Part shown: one piece after another, positions 6,118 through 6,624 of the stretch
Position numbering within the stretch: position 1 is the stretch's first letter
Layout of the letters: each line of letters starts with the position of its first letter
The notes under the pieces: model-generated
What the model was told of the DNA's origin: nothing
The model's database searches: none
What the model saw: only the letters and a program-made list of their open reading frames with translations
NCBI GenBank assembly: GCA_002342165.1
Contig: DDPM01000150.1
Coordinates: 1-6,624, forward strand
Source: Hylemonella sp. UBA2468
Lineage (GTDB): Bacteria; Pseudomonadota; Gammaproteobacteria; Burkholderiales; Burkholderiaceae_C
Length of the DNA: 6,624 nt
Reading direction: 5' to 3'
Program-made: the position numbers and the translations under genes

Positions 6118-6624
6118 ATGCCGCAATTCCTGCAACGAGTCTTATGGTTGACTTTTATTTTGGCCCTGCATGGCGTGGGATTGTGGGCATTTCAAGCGGG
6201 CTTGATGGGGCGCTTGGTGGGTCACATAGAGGAGGTGGTGACGCCTGTCATGCTGATTGCCGCCCAAGAGCCTTTAGCCTCTCCTGAAAAATCAGGCCCT
6301 CCCGCGCCCAAGCCTTTAACGCCAACGCTTGTAGATAGAGCGCCGCCCACAGCCTCTCCAGTTTTTACAAAACCACCCGCCACCCCATCAATTACGCAAG
6401 TGTCGCCGCCCTTACTGGCAACGCCCCCAAGTGAAGCGGGGTCTAACTTCACAGTTCCTCAGGCAGCAACCCCTGCCATCGCTGCGGTCACTGCAACAAA
6501 TACTGCACCCAACACCACACAAGCCAGCGCCGCCCCGAATCAGACTCCACCCTCCAAAATTGACCTGCCTTCATCGGACGCAGCCTACCTGAACAACCCC
6601 AAACCGCCCTACCCTGCCTTAAGC
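6118..6624 (+). CDS. TonB-type energy transducer, partial (C-terminal domain beyond right edge)
   Basis: TonB proteins sit in the inner membrane, span the periplasm and pass proton-motive energy from ExbB-ExbD to outer-membrane receptors. The 169 codons present start at the ATG at 6118 (MPQFLQRVLW), with GAGG (6106-6109) 8 bases upstream. A single hydrophobic helix spans about 9-28 and contains His18, in a LHGVGLW context comparable to the conserved His of the TonB anchor. Residues about 50-155 form a long Pro-, Ala- and Thr-rich linker (for example PPAPKPLTPTL), which would span the periplasm. The last residues YLNNPKPPYPALS (157-169) are the typical entry into the TonB C-terminal domain, which is cut off by the window edge. 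The frame is open to the end. The gap of 16 bases after ppsR suggests co-transcription. No exbB, exbD or receptor gene is visible, so the partner is unknown. A TolA-like role is less likely given the YLNNPxPxYP entry. Confidence 0.85.
   Translation, partial: MPQFLQRVLWLTFILALHGVGLWAFQAGLMGRLVGHIEEVVTPVMLIAAQEPLASPEKSGPPAPKPLTPTLVDRAPPTASPVFTKPPATPSITQVSPPLLATPPSEAGSNFTVPQAATPAIAAVTATNTAPNTTQASAAPNQTPPSKIDLPSSDAAYLNNPKPPYPALS

Noticed and set aside
6222..6452. 76-codon minus-strand frame over the TonB-type gene
   Set aside because: It is Gly/Ala/Val-rich, the complement of the Pro/Thr/Ala linker of the plus-strand gene, and shows no domain or start signal.
1..6624. Mobile elements, CRISPR arrays, tRNA or rRNA genes
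   Set aside because: No terminal inverted repeats, transposase motifs, regularly spaced direct repeats or tRNA/rRNA-like sequence were noticed; nearly all bases are explained by core genes.

Overview
The window looks like the chromosome of a betaproteobacterium of the order Burkholderiales, most likely family Comamonadaceae (Limnohabitans, Rhodoferax and Polaromonas relatives). This placement rests on recalled protein sequences: the S6 and PEP-synthase N-termini look like members of that family. Base composition is balanced to slightly GC-rich by eye. No database search was possible. The region is gene-dense and looks like ordinary core chromosome, with no RNA genes, insertion sequences, CRISPR arrays or phage genes.

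Layout. Minus strand, read right to left: ppsA (PEP synthase, 5132-2742), then 24 bases further a sodium:solute symporter in which a DUF4212 small subunit is fused to the large subunit (2717-399), then rpsF (ribosomal protein S6, 306 to the left edge, cut off). Plus strand: ppsR (PEP synthase regulatory kinase/pyrophosphorylase, 5268-6101) and, 16 bases on, the first 169 codons of a TonB-type energy transducer (6118 to the right edge). ppsA and ppsR are divergent from a 135-base intergenic region that holds a hairpin with a T-run on each side.

How the genes fit together. PpsA converts pyruvate and ATP to PEP, the entry to gluconeogenesis. PpsR switches PpsA off and on by phosphorylating and dephosphorylating the Thr beside the catalytic His; that Thr-Cys-His triplet is present in this PpsA (Thr423, Cys424, His425). 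The symporter, co-directional and probably co-transcribed with ppsA, belongs to a branch near the acetate and monocarboxylate transporters, so the cluster may form a uptake-to-gluconeogenesis module for small organic acids. The substrate is inference.

The points most worth a second look are all about the symporter. They are the subunit fusion with an added linker membrane helix, a canonical EF-hand-like calcium loop and a coiled-coil insert both predicted on the periplasmic face, and an odd start: the only long-frame start is TTG, while an ATG overlapping the ppsA stop opens a different frame that ends after 11 codons. I did not find a convincing wholly new system.
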